Shown: piece after piece, positions 10,501-23,963 of the stretch
How the letters are laid out: every line of letters begins with the position of its first letter
How positions within the stretch are numbered: the stretch's first letter is position 1
Translations under genes and position numbers: made by a program
The notes under the pieces: generated by a model
Databases searched by the model: none
What the model was told of the DNA's origin: nothing
What the model saw: the letters and a program-made list of their open reading frames with translations, nothing else
Assembly: GCF_036370855.1 (NCBI RefSeq)
Contig: NC_088098.1
Coordinates: 199,501,773 to 199,565,772, forward strand
Length of the DNA: 64,000 nt
Direction: 5' to 3'
Origin: Dromaius novaehollandiae
Lineage: Eukaryota; Chordata; Aves; Casuariiformes; Dromaiidae

Positions 10501-13500
10501 TGGATCAACAAGGTACTGAAACTCACCCTACCTTTGTGTGATCAATACATGCAGAGCAAGGGATGGGAAAGCAACAAGCAGCAGAGAGAGGTTTAACACC
10601 TCTTGGTAGCAGCCCACAGTTATTCTAAATTAAACTACCATGTGAAACTGCATCAAGTATCTGTGGATTGCACTGTGCTCAGAGACTGCCTAATAAAATG
10701 AAAGGGGAGCATCTTTCTTTTGAAAGTACAGCTGGAAGAGAGTAAGAGGTGGTTGGCACCACCTACCTCACATGTAGACAGATGTCAGACACCAGCTTAG
10801 GAAGTGGGAGGTTGGGCCTCAATGCCTTTGTTCACCGGAGGGTGTTCAAACCCACTGCTCCCATCTCACAGGAAGAGTGTCCCAGTTCTTGAGCCATTTC
10901 GGGTGGGGGCACATTTCATGCCTTTCTTGAAGCTGTGCCACTATTCTCCTTCAATGAATCATTTGACTGACCACGAGATACAGGATTTGGCTGCCAATAT
11001 GGTAGGTATTAACAACTCTGCTGACCAGCAGTTTTATAGCATGACCCACTAGAAGTTTAAACCTCATCTTTAAATTTTACTCTTTGCAATTCTGTTGGCA
11101 GATTAATCATTTATATGTTTTCTTCAATACACTTACATAATTTGGCCAAACTTTTGGAATATAGGCATGCAATGTAGACTTTAGGACTTTAGTATCCTAC
11201 CCTGAACAGAACTTCAGGGAAGGAAATTTGCTTTTATGATGCTCTATCACAAACATGCATGCTTTCGAGATGGGGGCTTTACAGTTTCTAATCAGCAATT
11301 CTCCCTTCTCCCCCTGCCAAGCCCAAACAAACAGAAAGAAGATTTTATATGCATCCCAGCTTTTGTATTATGGGAATGAAACCAACTTTCACAAAAGTGC
11401 CACCGATTGTCTGCCTTTTTATAGTTAAAAGGAGAAAAAAAGGATGTAAAATCAAAGACAACATTTTGTTGAAAACTAGTTTATACCTACCTCCTAACAT
11501 TTAAGAGAAATTAGTATATTTATTTTCAGGAGAAAAGACAGCTACAGAGGGAGGAAGAAAGACAGCACACATACAAAGAGAAAAATCAGAAGAAATTAAA
11601 TATAGGAAAAATCTACATACATGTTATAATGTTTATCATGACAAAAGGCACGTATAGAGAAAAAAAACTAAGGTGACACTGAGACAAAGGATAACAATAA
11701 AAACTGGGTAAGTGTTTTTTGTAGAGTTATTCTCTGCTAACAGTACAGCTTTGTTAACATGTCTGATTGCCCCTGCAATCAAAGGACTACAGATAAGCAT
11801 ACCTCTAACTCTACATCACACTAGTAACTGTACAAACACATGCCCCTAGTTAATTAATATTTTTAAATAACGATCAGTGCTGAACTAAATTGGTTCTCTG
11901 AATCCAAGAAAATCTTCACTGTAATTAATAAATGCTCCTTATTTAATGTGCTTTCATTTAAAAAGTATTTTTGTAAGTCTTTACTACAGTCTGTGTGGAG
12001 GCCAGTCCTTGTGTACCCACTTTGGGTGGATAATGCAGATACACTCACATAAACTAACTGCAGGAAGACAGCTCCAGTTTTTAGTTGAAAAAGCAACACA
12101 AACTGATTAAGTAGAACTGGTTAATATATTTTTAAAATCTGATTTAGAAATATATTTACTCTGTAAGATGATTATATTTGATACTTGGATTATAGTGCTG
12201 ATATTATCTTCTGCTCTCAGTCCATGTGCATTAGCATCAGATGGAAGCTATGCATACAAAGACATAAATAATATACGCTGCATACTGATATCTGTTACAG
12301 TGCATTCCTTCCTCTCATTTGTTTAAACATAATTCCCATAATGTTACATTTAGCATATATTATTCAAATTATTGTATGATATGTATAATATTTCTCTTCA
12401 TTCAGATTTGTGCAGCCTCTGTACAAAAACAAAATTTTTTTTTTGAACCAATTCCCCCACATACAATAGGAAAACCCCAGAAAGAATGGGTTTAACTTAG
12501 AACTGGGTTTTAAAAGTTGGTTAATTTTATGTGGCAGAATAATGAATAAAGCAACATGCTACACAAGTAGTCCTTATTTAAGCAATAATCCTATTTTAAT
12601 AGGATAATAATAATCTTATTTTAAGCAGTGATATATCTAGCTAAAAAGAATTCAAAATTTTTGTAAATCTTTCTGCATTTCCTACTTGGCAAGACAATTA
12701 TGTGCATGTCACTTCAACCCATGCATGAAATTCACAGTATTTATATTTACATCTGATCTTTTAAAAGGATTTCACTAGTGCAATTACAGTGATGAGACTA
12801 CTGCATGAGAAATTCCTCCGAGAACATAAAGCACATAAATTACAATTTTTAGTACCATTTTGATCACCAGAAAAAGATATCAAGGGTGAGGTTACTTGGT
12901 AATCTACCTCCTCTGTAAAATCTTCAAGTAATAAAGTGCATAGTGGTCTAATGTTTTTAAAGACTTCAGATGCTTCACTGAATCCAGAACTTGTTTAAAT
13001 GCAGGTCTTTGCATTTTTTGTGTTTGGGATGAAGGCACCATCTTTGGAGAAGAGAGGGCTTTGGTTTGGTTCAACCAAAACCCAGCAAGTTCAGTGTAAC
13101 AGGCAGAATATTATAATAAAACTGGGAAAAGGAATGGGAAGACGATGCAATTTTTAGCTCCACTGCAGTTCATTTTGCTTTGAAAAATTCTGTTGAATGA
13201 AAATTGTTTCTGTGTGTCACTTAAGCCAATTCCTTAGGTGAGTTCAGATGCAGAAAACAGATTAAGATGTTCGTTCATTCAGATATTCTGTTAGCTAAAA
13301 CAAGAAAAAACACCCTTTGTTTTTGTACACATAGCCAATGGAACCATCTCACAAGGATTTGGAATTAATGAAGCACAAACAGGCAGACAAAACCTGAAAC
13401 TCAAAAGAACATGAATAATCGTGAAGAGCTTGCTGCAGGGCAACAGGAAAATCCCTTACCTTGACTACACTGCAAAATATTTGGGATGCTTATTGCCTTT

Positions 13501-16500
13501 AGTGCCCTCACATCCATATGTAATCACATATCATAGGAAGAGATTCCTAGAGGCTCTAAAGGGTGTTTGAATATGGATGGACAAACCCATTTCTCCACTG
13601 ACATCACTGCAGGTGAAATGAGAAAGAGAAAAGATATCTAAATTCTTCTCACACAATGTCCTTTCCATATTCATCTGGACAGGCTTAGGTAACAGGGCGA
13701 ATGAAAAACGCTCAATCCTTTATCTTCCAAATTGTACACTGCTTCTTTGGGCTCCTGTTTGAGACTACAGGATGCCTCTCATCTAGTACAAAATTCCGCT
13801 TTCGGAGAGCAGGACAAAAATGTACAGACCAAGTAAACACTGCTACGGTAATGTATTCCTTAAGGTCATACTCTGCCTTATCTATGAAAGACTTTCTGCT
13901 CTTGAACAGTAAAAAACTTCTCTGATAGTAAAAATCACAATGTCCTAGTTTCCAAGTTCTAGATGTTAATATCACATCTCTGCAGAACACAAGAAGTGAA
14001 TATGAAAATGAGAGAGATTATTGAAAAAGAAATCTTTGAGAACTGCCTAAACTCAGATGTGCTGTTACCTGCCTTTGCTGTATTTTTTTTATTATTTTTT
14101 AAAACAGGAAAAAATTGTAAGGGAGTGTACCAGTGTCATCTGCTTCCAATATGAATCAAAAAGATTGAAAACCCAAAATCTGATGTTCATGTGGAACTTT
14201 TACTATTTATAATAGGAGTGAACAAATGTGTTCAAATTTCAGTGGACAGTTTAGATTTAATGCTTATCCTTCCTACAGTACAAGGGCAGTGTTTAACTGA
14301 TGCTCATAGAGATACAAGTTTTCCTGGTCTCCCTTTTTTCATTCTGTCTACCACCTGTCCATACACTAACATATTATTCAACTTACGCTTTAGTATGTCT
14401 CATGCATCTTCTGTTTTAATTTATATTGGCAAAGTAGTAGGTAACCTATTAAGCACAAACCCTGCTGACTTAGTTCTCTTTCCTCTTAGTTTTGTCTTTA
14501 AAAGCAATTTTTTATTAATATAATATTTCCTAAAACAAAAAAGCCTGAACTTTTAATACTCTTATTACAAGTAACTACATAAGGACAAAAATACTTGAAA
14601 AAAGATCTGTTAGGAAGGTAAACTAATGCGAATAAGTATGAGGAACCTGAAGCAGTAAAAATACACTGAGCTCGTAAGAAGAACGAAATAAAACATGTAT
14701 TATACCTAACATATTTGGAATGCATACATACTTTGTTTGGCTAGTAGATCCTACACTAAAGAGGATTGCTTGCTTCCTTAGGTTCAGTAAGGAGGGCAAA
14801 ACCCTAATACAGTGTAGAAAAATGATCCTTTTTGGTCTTGGTAAAGCCACTAGAAGAGATGAATCTTAAAATTTATATAAGTGGTTTATTTTTTCTATTT
14901 TAAAGTAATTGATATATCAAAAGTGTACTAAGATCCTGAAGTAAAATGTGTTTAAATTCCACATATGTCTTCACACAGGCTGTGTACATGAATTTCTTAC
15001 ACTTTAAAATACAGACTCATGACCCAGGTGAACAATGCTAAACCCAGCACAAAATAATGTTAGGACTTCAGGTTTCTCTGAGTCACCCTCAGTAAAAGGG
15101 AGGGAGACAAACTACAATATAGTCCTTATGTCTCTTGCCTTGCGTATGCTAGCTTCATCCCTGATAAGGTTCCCCAGAGTGAACGTTACTGGTTATAAAT
15201 GTGCAATGCCTTTGGCTTCTTCTAAAAATTATAAGAACCACAACTTTTAATTAGGAATCCCAGCAGAAATAACTCCAGGCTCAATACAGGACCTCCTTTG
15301 TACCTCTGCTTATTTGCTGAGCGATTTCCAGAAAGGTTGGATCTTTGGGCACTGAATTTGTGTAACTGAGACTTCTCTGACATGCTCTTACACAGACTGG
15401 TTCCCAAACTCTATTTTGTTTCCTTTCTTTCATGAATTTCATATAATACCTTTAGCAACAGTCCAAGAAGAATGATAGGAGAAATTCTAGGACAATTTCA
15501 ACCCTGCTTATCCCTGCCTTTTATGTTATCATCCTAAGTGTCAGCATTTTCTCTTTTTACTCCAATTATGTGTAAGGCGAAAAAGTACTGCCTTCGAATT
15601 ACTAGAGTTTGTGGTCAAAGCTTCTGATGGGTTCAATGGTTTTCTGTTTGTTTGCTTTTTAAACTTTCCACAGGTATTTCTGTACTTGAAAGAAGTATTG
15701 ACAAATCAGTAGCTTGGGGGATAAATGCTGTCTTAATACCTTTCCAGTTTGGTCATTATTTATATCCTCATTTGCTAAGCTACCAACTATACCTCCATGT
15801 TCCCTGTCTGCATCACATTGCCCCTTTTCACTAACAATGGTGGGTATAATGACAAAATATAGCTGTAAGAAAAGAGACTCTCTGTGCTATTTGCCTATAT
15901 GCCTGATGCAGTGTTCTGCACAGCTGTAAATACCCTTGCCTGCTACCAACGATACTCTTTCTTAGCCAAAGTCGAGATCCACTTCATCTAATTTTTAGAA
16001 AAGGGATTCTCATGCTGTCTCACACTGCTGTTTTGCTGGCACTTCTTGTGGGCTGCCTGACCATAGGGCTTATGTTATAAAGGAAGGCCCAGAAATATTT
16101 CCATTCCTCTCTGTTTCCAAAATAAGGAATTTCACCCCTAGAATTATTTTGGCCTGAGGCCCAGAACAGGTAAAATTCAATCCCAGGCAAACGGTGTTTT
16201 TTCTACATATCAAAAGATGATTTAAAAGCTTCTTTAGTGAAACTACAGAGCTAAAAAAGGAAACAGATCTCTCTTAAGAATTCAACACTCATTCTTAACC
16301 CTTAAACAATCTAGAATAGCAGTCTTTATAAATGTAAAAGCATTCTAAAGTTATTTTAAGATTACATTTTCATGACTCTTCTAGACCCTATAGAATTGGA
16401 TCAATGTAGTAAACATCTGCTATGTAGGTGGAGAATTAAGAAAAATACTAATTAAGCAAAAAAAACCCATAAACTATTTCTCTGCAAAAGGAAGGGCAAG

Positions 16501-17471
16501 AGAGGCAAGAATTTCTAGGGGATATCTTTTGTGAGACCCACTGATAAAAGATAAAACAAAAGTAGAATGCAGAGAAACCATTTCCTATTTGGGTCAAAAT
16601 GGATTTTTTTTTCCAGCTAGCCAAAGTCGCCTGAAGTCTGGTAGTTTCCATAGAATGGCAGGGGAGAACAATTAGGTTTAACAGTACTAACATTTCATGG
16701 ATTTAATAATGGGGAGGAAAAATTGTTAGCTCTGCAATTTGCAGAGTGCCTAATGCAGAAAAGGCTAAGCAGGGCAGTTTCCAGAGATGCATTGCTAGAG
16801 TTTTACCTTTGTGAAACTCAGCATTTTGAATCTATCGGAGCAGGGAGACCTAGTCTTCACAGAGTGAATTTTCTCCTATGGAAGCCTCTAGTATTTCAAC
16901 TCTGCTGTATTGAGAAGAAGGGAAGAAGGTGGTAAAAGACAGCAAGGGGGCCTTCTCCTTATTACTGGGTTGGTTTCACAGAATGACCTCTTGAACTTGC
17001 AAGAAACACCTAATGTAAAAGACGAGATGGTGGGCACAAAATTCCCTTTAGTCCATTTTAAATAGAGACACAATGAATTTATACTGTTCATGGCTTAAAC
17101 GTTCTGTTTCCTTATAACAAGTGATTCCTTATAGTTAATGCTATTCATCCAAAGTTAATGTGACAAGTGTTTAGTCTACAATATCAAAAACTGGAATTTA
17201 GCTTCAGGAATACAGTGAGATCTGTATATAAAGCACAAGCTCTTAGACCAAATATATGCTACTCTACTTGTTGAGCTTCCATACAGCAATGAGACAATCA
17301 AAAAATATGAAACAAAATTTGTAAAGCACTTGCATATTACTCAATGCGTATTTGCATGCATTTTAGAAATGTACAATTAAAGAGGGTTTTACAAACACTT
17401 TAAGAAAAACTATTTTCTTTAGAATTCTGACAAGTCTGACACTTAAGCAGAGGTATTAAACAAGTACTTAC
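7521..17471 (-). other. IFT88: IFT88 intron 23
   Basis: The longest intron, nearly 10 kb. It is AT-rich with short poly-A/T runs and a purine-rich tract near 8930-9260. A faint possible retroposon remnant lies at 10078-10150. No nested gene is supported. Confidence 0.7.
10078..10150 (+). repeat. Possible ancient dispersed-repeat remnant
   Basis: The stretch with AGAACATATGAATG, CTTACTGGGTTAAATTGAAG and GTCCATCTAAGCTGGCATCT resembles, with many changes, a dispersed repeat common in sauropsid genomes (AAGAATGGCC, ACTGGGTCAGACCAAAGGTC). The identification is from memory only. Confidence 0.35.
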
Positions 17472-17532
17472 CACCACCAGCACTCCCTTCTCTGCGGCTA
17501 CGTGCACTGCCATCTCTGCCAGATTTAACGCG
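17472..17532 (-). CDS. IFT88: IFT88 coding exon 23 (residues 727-746)
   Basis: Reads RVKSGRDGSARSRREGSAGG and the first base of Asp. It is a Gly/Ser/Arg-rich, poorly structured linker of 61 nt, acceptor TCTCTAG, donor GGTG|GTAAGT. It is flanked by the gene's longest introns: about 6.3 kb upstream in the transcript and about 10 kb downstream. Confidence 0.93.
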
Positions 17533-20500
17533 CTAGAGAAGAGTGAAACAGGTTTGAAAGAACAGAACAAAAACCCCATTTACTAATATACATTACAGAT
17601 AATTATTGAAAACTCAACTTAGTTTATTACTAAAACTGTAAAAGAACATTAAACTAGACTTACTTTACTGTAACTAATAAAACTTATTTTTTCAATGCAC
17701 AAAACTGTAGTTAAAAATCAGTGTTTTAATCCAATATTTACATAAAACTAGAGTTCTATGAAAGGCAAACAGAGTATCTCAATAAATTATTTTTCTTCAG
17801 ATAAAATTTATACAAGAAATGTGCATAAAGATAGTCCAGGTGAACCTTTGTAAAGTACAGCTGAAAAAACAGGCAAGGTAGCCCCCCTTGCATGAGTTCA
17901 AAGTAGCCTCTGCTTATTAACATCTTGTAAATCCCGCAAGCGTATTATTATTGTAAAGATTCAAGAGGGGAAAATAGGGAAATCTATAAAAGGAACTATT
18001 TACTCCATAGATCTTAAACTTTGAACACTTGGCACAGCATTACACATTAAAGCAAAATTTAATTTGTTGCTGGGTGTTAATTGTAAGATAAAGGCAAAGG
18101 TAAATACTTTAAAAACTATTTTTAAAAATAAGTCAGCTCTCTTGCACTGAGGAAAGTATCAAAACATCTTCCAGCTGTGTTATTTTTAGTATTATTTGAA
18201 AACTTTAACTGTTTATCAAAGCAATACCTCTATATTGCATGGCAGACTTGGTTTCTCATGGTGAAACACCAAATTTCTCATGCATATTTCTTGTCAACTA
18301 CAAAACATACATCTTAGTAAGGGACTTTTTGATGGCTATGTACAAACATTTGGTGTTTAAAAGTGTGTGCATACTACCTAACCAGGTGTTCAGGTCAATT
18401 ACTGTAGCTTCTTCTCAAAGTTAGAGATTCTGTCTCAAAGCAAAAAGTTGTATTTGGCTGGTCATTCATTTTTCTCCAGAAAATATCATGGCGTCTGGCA
18501 AGGTTGGGATGACACAGAAGTAGTGAAAGAACTTTCAGGCTTCTCACCAAAAGAAGACAGATGACTCTTAAATCAAAACTCATAGCAGTCAGACAGGAAA
18601 GCAGTCTGCCTAGCGTGAAACCAGGAACTGTCTTGGAATCAACCAGCCTGGGCCCAGAATTTCTCATACTTTTTAGCTATTTTGGGAAATTCTCAAGTCT
18701 AAAGTATTTCCTCTAAGATTCTGGTCTAAATCTCCCGTTCGCAATCCAGTGAAATAGCATGTTTCAAACCCTCAAGAAAAACGTTCAGACTATCCAAATC
18801 CTAAACGACTGACAGTTCTGCTTCTGTCTTTCAGAGGGAAGCAGTCCCTATATGACCTTGCTAGTTCTGTATACCCCAAACATGAGAGTGAAATGCCATG
18901 TTAATGTTAATGTTCTGCTTTCTTCTAAAAGAAGAAAGCATCTCTAACATGTTGGCTTGGAAATTATATACCTCCAGACGATCAATGCCTGTCATAATGT
19001 GTTACCATTACGAGTGTGGACCATGCTAGAAGTGATGCAACTGTTATCGCTCAGAGGAGAAAAGTCCTAAAGAATTTTCCCTGCAGACCACTAACTGGGT
19101 CTACTTGGACTACTTGGACTTCTAGATAACATCCAGGATGTGCTTATAATAAAGGTTGCTTGCCTAGGGAGTCAAACCTGTAAGCACTGTCTGCAGGCAT
19201 ACTTGAACAGTAGACCTCTCTAGCACAAGGTGTCAAACTGGTGCCTGCTGTCATATGCCCAAGACATGGTAGTGGAATGAGAGCCTGGTTGAGTGAAATG
19301 GTTATATAGGATTTGAAATCTGTCCTAATAAGGATTCTTTTTGTCATCAAGCTGAAGAGTGCTGTAGCAAACCTGAAGGACCAAACAACTGTGGTTGAAG
19401 TCAGATTTCTTAATATTTGCATTGTAAAGTCAGATTGTAAAAAAGCTGCAGTGATGGAAGAGAAATGATGACTTAGATTCTACAATTATGTATGTTACAA
19501 AATGTCTGGATTGAGAGAAAAAAAAAAAACCCTGAAGACAATCTAAGATAAAAATACCTGAAGCACGATGAAAATTTTGAAACAGCAAAACTAAAGCTAG
19601 CTGCACTATGATGGCCAAACTTTACCTCTAAATAAAACACTACATGTGGGGGGCATGTCTCTTTTTGTCAGATCATGTGACAGAAAACATGCCCCAAGCA
19701 TGAGGTAATGTATTTTGACATATGGCAATACACTTTCTAGTTGCAGGTTGGGACTGGACAACATTTCAGAGTCCCAGACTAAGAAGGAGAGATAAGTAAC
19801 ATCTCAGTTCCCAGGTGAAACTTCAGGACAATGTAGTGTCCCCCAAAGTTTCATTTGAATGTTCCTTTATTTCACAATGGTGCTGTTCACACTGAACATC
19901 TGATCACCCCAAGCTAAGCAGTAAAAAAAGTAGGAAGGAATTGAGCTCAGACTGCAATCACCTGATTTTATACACGATTGTATGGGAAACTACTTACAGG
20001 CATACCCTTAACCAGTAGGGAAAAGATCAGATCTTGTATATATGGATAATCAACAATGCAGTCTGAACAAACTGTCACTTACAGAATAATAAGTTGATGA
20101 AGGCCTTCATGGCCTTTACATCCTAGGATGCTATCTCCAAAACATTACAGAAATATTAAAGCACACAACTAATCCCTGTGATACTCCAAGCTGGTAGTTT
20201 ATAAGTTATCTCATATTAAAAGCAGACATTTAAAATAAGTCCAATGATCTTCACTTTAAAAATGCCTATCTCTCTCCAATGACTGCAAAAGAAATTTAAG
20301 ATGATCAGTCCAGATGCAGATGCCTGAAGGTAAGTGCAGTAAGTCCCCCGCAGTGTTTGAACCTATCATCACTGCTTCACACCACACCCAATCAGTCCCT
20401 CATTTTTAGTCATTAAGCTCACTTAAGGGAAATAAATATTAATGTGCGTATACATCAATGCCAAGAAGGTTATATGAACTTTCACACTGATATCTGTCTT

Positions 20501-20632
20501 TTTTAAACTGAAACATGAAAAAAAAAAACCCCAATGCATTAAAAAAATTTTTTATGAAGGTTACAAAATCCAGTGCTGTGAGAGGCAGGGATAAAAATTT
20601 CTACAGAGAAATGAGTCCCACAGATGTTTCCT

Positions 20633-20702
20633 GGAAGGAACAACCTGTCCATTCTTGAGAACTGAGTGGAAGGAACAACCTGTCCACTCTTGAGAACTGA
20701 GT
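20633..20702. repeat. 35-bp tandem duplication, two copies
   Basis: The unit starting GGAAGGAACAACCTGTCCAT and ending GAACTGAGT occurs at 20633-20667 and 20668-20702, with one T/C difference. The near-identity suggests a recent duplication. Confidence 0.95.
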
Positions 20703-21695
20703 GAAATAACTACTCCAGAATATTTATTTTGGTATAAACTCCATATGGATATACTTATTCTGGAAAAACAATGCCAGAATAGCAAATTTTGATAAATTTC
20801 TACAAAGAGAAGAAGTCTGTGTGCAGACTTTGAAATATAGGTATATTACACTGACATTTATCTATTTTCTCTTCACTGGGTGCGATCAAGAAATCATGGT
20901 TTAGTCTTAAATTGGGAGCAAGAAATGATTTCTATCTGGTTTTGTTGACCGAAACCAGTGTTCCTACTGGAAACAAGTAGTGAAATATTAAAATTTGGTA
21001 ATTTTAGAGCTTGAAAATACAGTTTATGACTCCATGCTCATGGATGACAGAAGGAACTTCTTAGGACAGAAATACCTAGTAATTTCTAAAGCCAAGTGGT
21101 AGACATGAAGTTAAAAAGACAAAAAAACCCAAGCAAACCCAAAACCAGAGGATGGGAACCCAGACGCAATACCAGTTGCAAAAGGGAACTGCAGAACTAT
21201 TGTTTGCAAGATGGCACTGGTGTAGAGATTCTGTAACAGAAAGATACCTTCTAACACCAGGCAGCAGCATACTAAAACACACTATGTTCTGTGATAAAAA
21301 CATTTGTTTATTTTCTTAATGTCTTTGTTCCTTTACATCTAAAACAGTGTTATGTTCTTTTAAGAAAACTAGGTTAGTGGATTCCTCAGAGGGAGAGGAA
21401 AATTGCTCCTTTCTTTGAGGAGATACTGAACTTCAGGAGATTTCGGGGTATGGCAGACAAGGGAGCCAGAATAGGGAGATGTGAGTCTGTTCTTCACGTA
21501 GGGTGGCTGCAAGAAGGAGCAAAAAGCGTCCCGTAACGCTCCAGATGTTATGAAAAGAACACGCTAGGAATCTGAGGAGACTGGGCAAAATTTGCTGCCA
21601 TTCAAAAACTCTCTGAGCTTACTAAAACACAGGCTGGAATCAAGGATCTGCCTGCAAGGATGAATCTGACAGCAGCAGAGCTGATTATAAACCTG

Positions 21696-21727
21696 TTTTA
21701 TTTATTTATTTATTTTTATTATTTATT
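21696..21727. repeat. TTTA-type simple repeat
   Basis: About 32 bp of imperfect TTTA/TTTTA units within intron 22. Confidence 0.9.
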
Positions 21728-23466
21728 AAGCTTTTTTTTTAAAAATAGTGTGTTTGTGTTTTCTCTATTTAGAAGAGAACTATTTTAGCTTAAATTGTAA
21801 TAGAACCAGGCTTATTTGAATTTAAAAGCCTGTTAGCTTTTTTGAGGAACTTGCTATAGGAAAATGTTTAGGCAGATCTACCCTAAAGCTCTGGCTAACC
21901 TGAAGTGCCATCACAGATACCCTTATCTTGCCTTGCAACATCAGTATTGTGACAGGATAGAATCAGACTCTTAAATGTGAATAGTTAAATATAACACACA
22001 AAGTGAGCTTTCCAAGTTGTGGCTGAATTATGACTGACAGTCTAAAACAATCACATAATAACTTTTTCTGCCATGCATCTATACTGGATTCAATTGACAT
22101 ATCTATCATCCAGGTACAACTCAATCAAGTCCCTTAATACAATGCAGTCAAAATGAAAAAAAAAAATCCACATTTTAAACTTGATTCATGTGTTATTAAA
22201 ATCTCCATTCTTGAATATTTTAGATAATTTAATCTTCTAAAAGTTTTACTGGTAGCTTTTTCCCCCACCAAAGCACTAAGTGTAGAAATATATTCAGGGA
22301 AACTCAGGCTTCCAACATAAAATAAACATGAAGAAATTTGACAAAAACTTCATTTTACATATTCAAATATCTTTTCTTTTTTTTTTTTTACAGAAAAATA
22401 ATTTTTTTCTTAGACTCAACTTTTGCAGATCTATGCTGCATGAAAAAATGCTAGAATTATACACATGCAACTAGATAACCTCTCCATCTCCTCTCCACCT
22501 CCATCTCTTACCAGCTGTAAAATCATCCAGTTTTTAACTGGTTTTGTCTCTGACCTTTCCTGAGCAAAGCATAGAGGTATTAGATGTTATTGCAAAGAGC
22601 TATCTATATGATGCGAACTTATATTCCCTAGACACTAAGCAAAGCATCTTTAACGTACTTCAGAGAGATCTCCTTAGAGTTTCCCTGAGTAGCAACATTG
22701 TGTCTAGTTATCTGTTTTGTTTACTGACATCATTACCAGGGCACTGGGAGGAAATTAGTCCAACCATGTTTGCGGATTGCTTTCTTCTGTCCATTTTTTC
22801 AAGTGCTTTAAACTTTTACATTTATAGAAAATCAAAACCAATATACTTCAACTAGCCCACAAAGAAAGTTTTTGGCATAAATATGGAATCCTCTGATCAA
22901 AGTGTTCCTCTTCGTGAGCCTCCTCTCGTTAGTAAAATGCTCTAGCGTTCACGTGCGCGCTCAGACCCTCTGGAACACTGGTACAGCACCATCAAGGTTG
23001 GAAACTGAGGAAGAAGTGAAGTCACTACGGAGGTGTTTACACAGTATCTGACATTGAATGGGAGCCAGTAAGTCCCACTGGAGGCACAATAAATCAGGTA
23101 AGACTTAGCGTCCCCTGATGTGACTAGGTGGCTTTCAGGCAGTTAATTGGACAGGAAGCGCAAGCTTTAGTATTTTGTAGCTCAACAGCACAGACAATGC
23201 CTTCTGAATAAAAAGCTCATTTTAATGTTGAAATCTTACTTTATCACAGGAATAGCAACGAAATCATGAAAACACGCACATTCATCTTAATAGAATGCAA
23301 GTTGTGATTTTACATCTTTCACAGTCTATAGCTTTGCCATGGCATTTTTTTCCAGTTTAAATTCCTCATGTTAGTGGGAAATTTTATTTCATACCCATGT
23401 AATCTGCCACTGTTGTAGTTTTGTATATAGCCAAAAAGAGCTCTACTAGATGGACAAATTCTTAGG

Positions 23467-23490
23467 CTCCTCTCCTCTCCTCTCCTCTCC
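23467..23490. repeat. CTCCT pentanucleotide repeat
   Basis: Four full CTCCT units plus four bases, uninterrupted, within intron 22. Confidence 0.95.
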
Positions 23491-23856
23491 CTATAGCTGC
23501 CTTGTAACTTTCGGGGGGAAAGGAGTAAATACACGTTAAACAGTTTGGAAAATAAATTGGAAAGATGACATTCCAGAGAAGCTGCATTACACTTCTTGCA
23601 GGTGGCTCTAGTGTTCCCTTCACCTACCTATCACCCAATCTTTCACTAGTATTTAACCCACAGAAATCCAGTGCTCAAAAAAATTCACATGGTTAAGGTT
23701 GATCAGCAATTTAAAACTAAAACACCCAAAAGGGCAAAAGAAACACAAATCTCTCTAAACCTGGAAGATAAGATATATCTTAAATCATCATAAGGACTTT
23801 TAGTTTCATCTGTGTTACGCAGTTATACTACTTAATCATAGAAAAAACAAGCATAC

Positions 23857-23963
23857 CTGCTCTCTTATTTCTTTTAATTTTTCCACTCTCTTGAGCTTTG
23901 TCATATATTCTTGAACTTCTTTCAGTCCCATATCTGTGCAGAGACGAACTAAAAATCGCAGAC
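23857..23963 (-). CDS. IFT88: IFT88 coding exon 22 (residues 691-726)
   Basis: Completes Cys then reads LRFLVRLCTDMGLKEVQEYM then TKLKRVEKLKEIREQ. It is the last TPR-like helix followed by a basic helix. It is 107 nt, acceptor CAATTAG, donor GCAG|GTATGC, phase 0. Confidence 0.95.

Larger units (their letters stand above)
17533..23856 (-). other. IFT88: IFT88 intron 22
   Basis: About 6.3 kb, AT-rich. It contains a 35-bp tandem duplication (20633-20702), a TTTA run (21696-21727), a CTCCT repeat (23467-23490) and a 9-bp duplication at 19101-19118. No gene is seen. Confidence 0.7.
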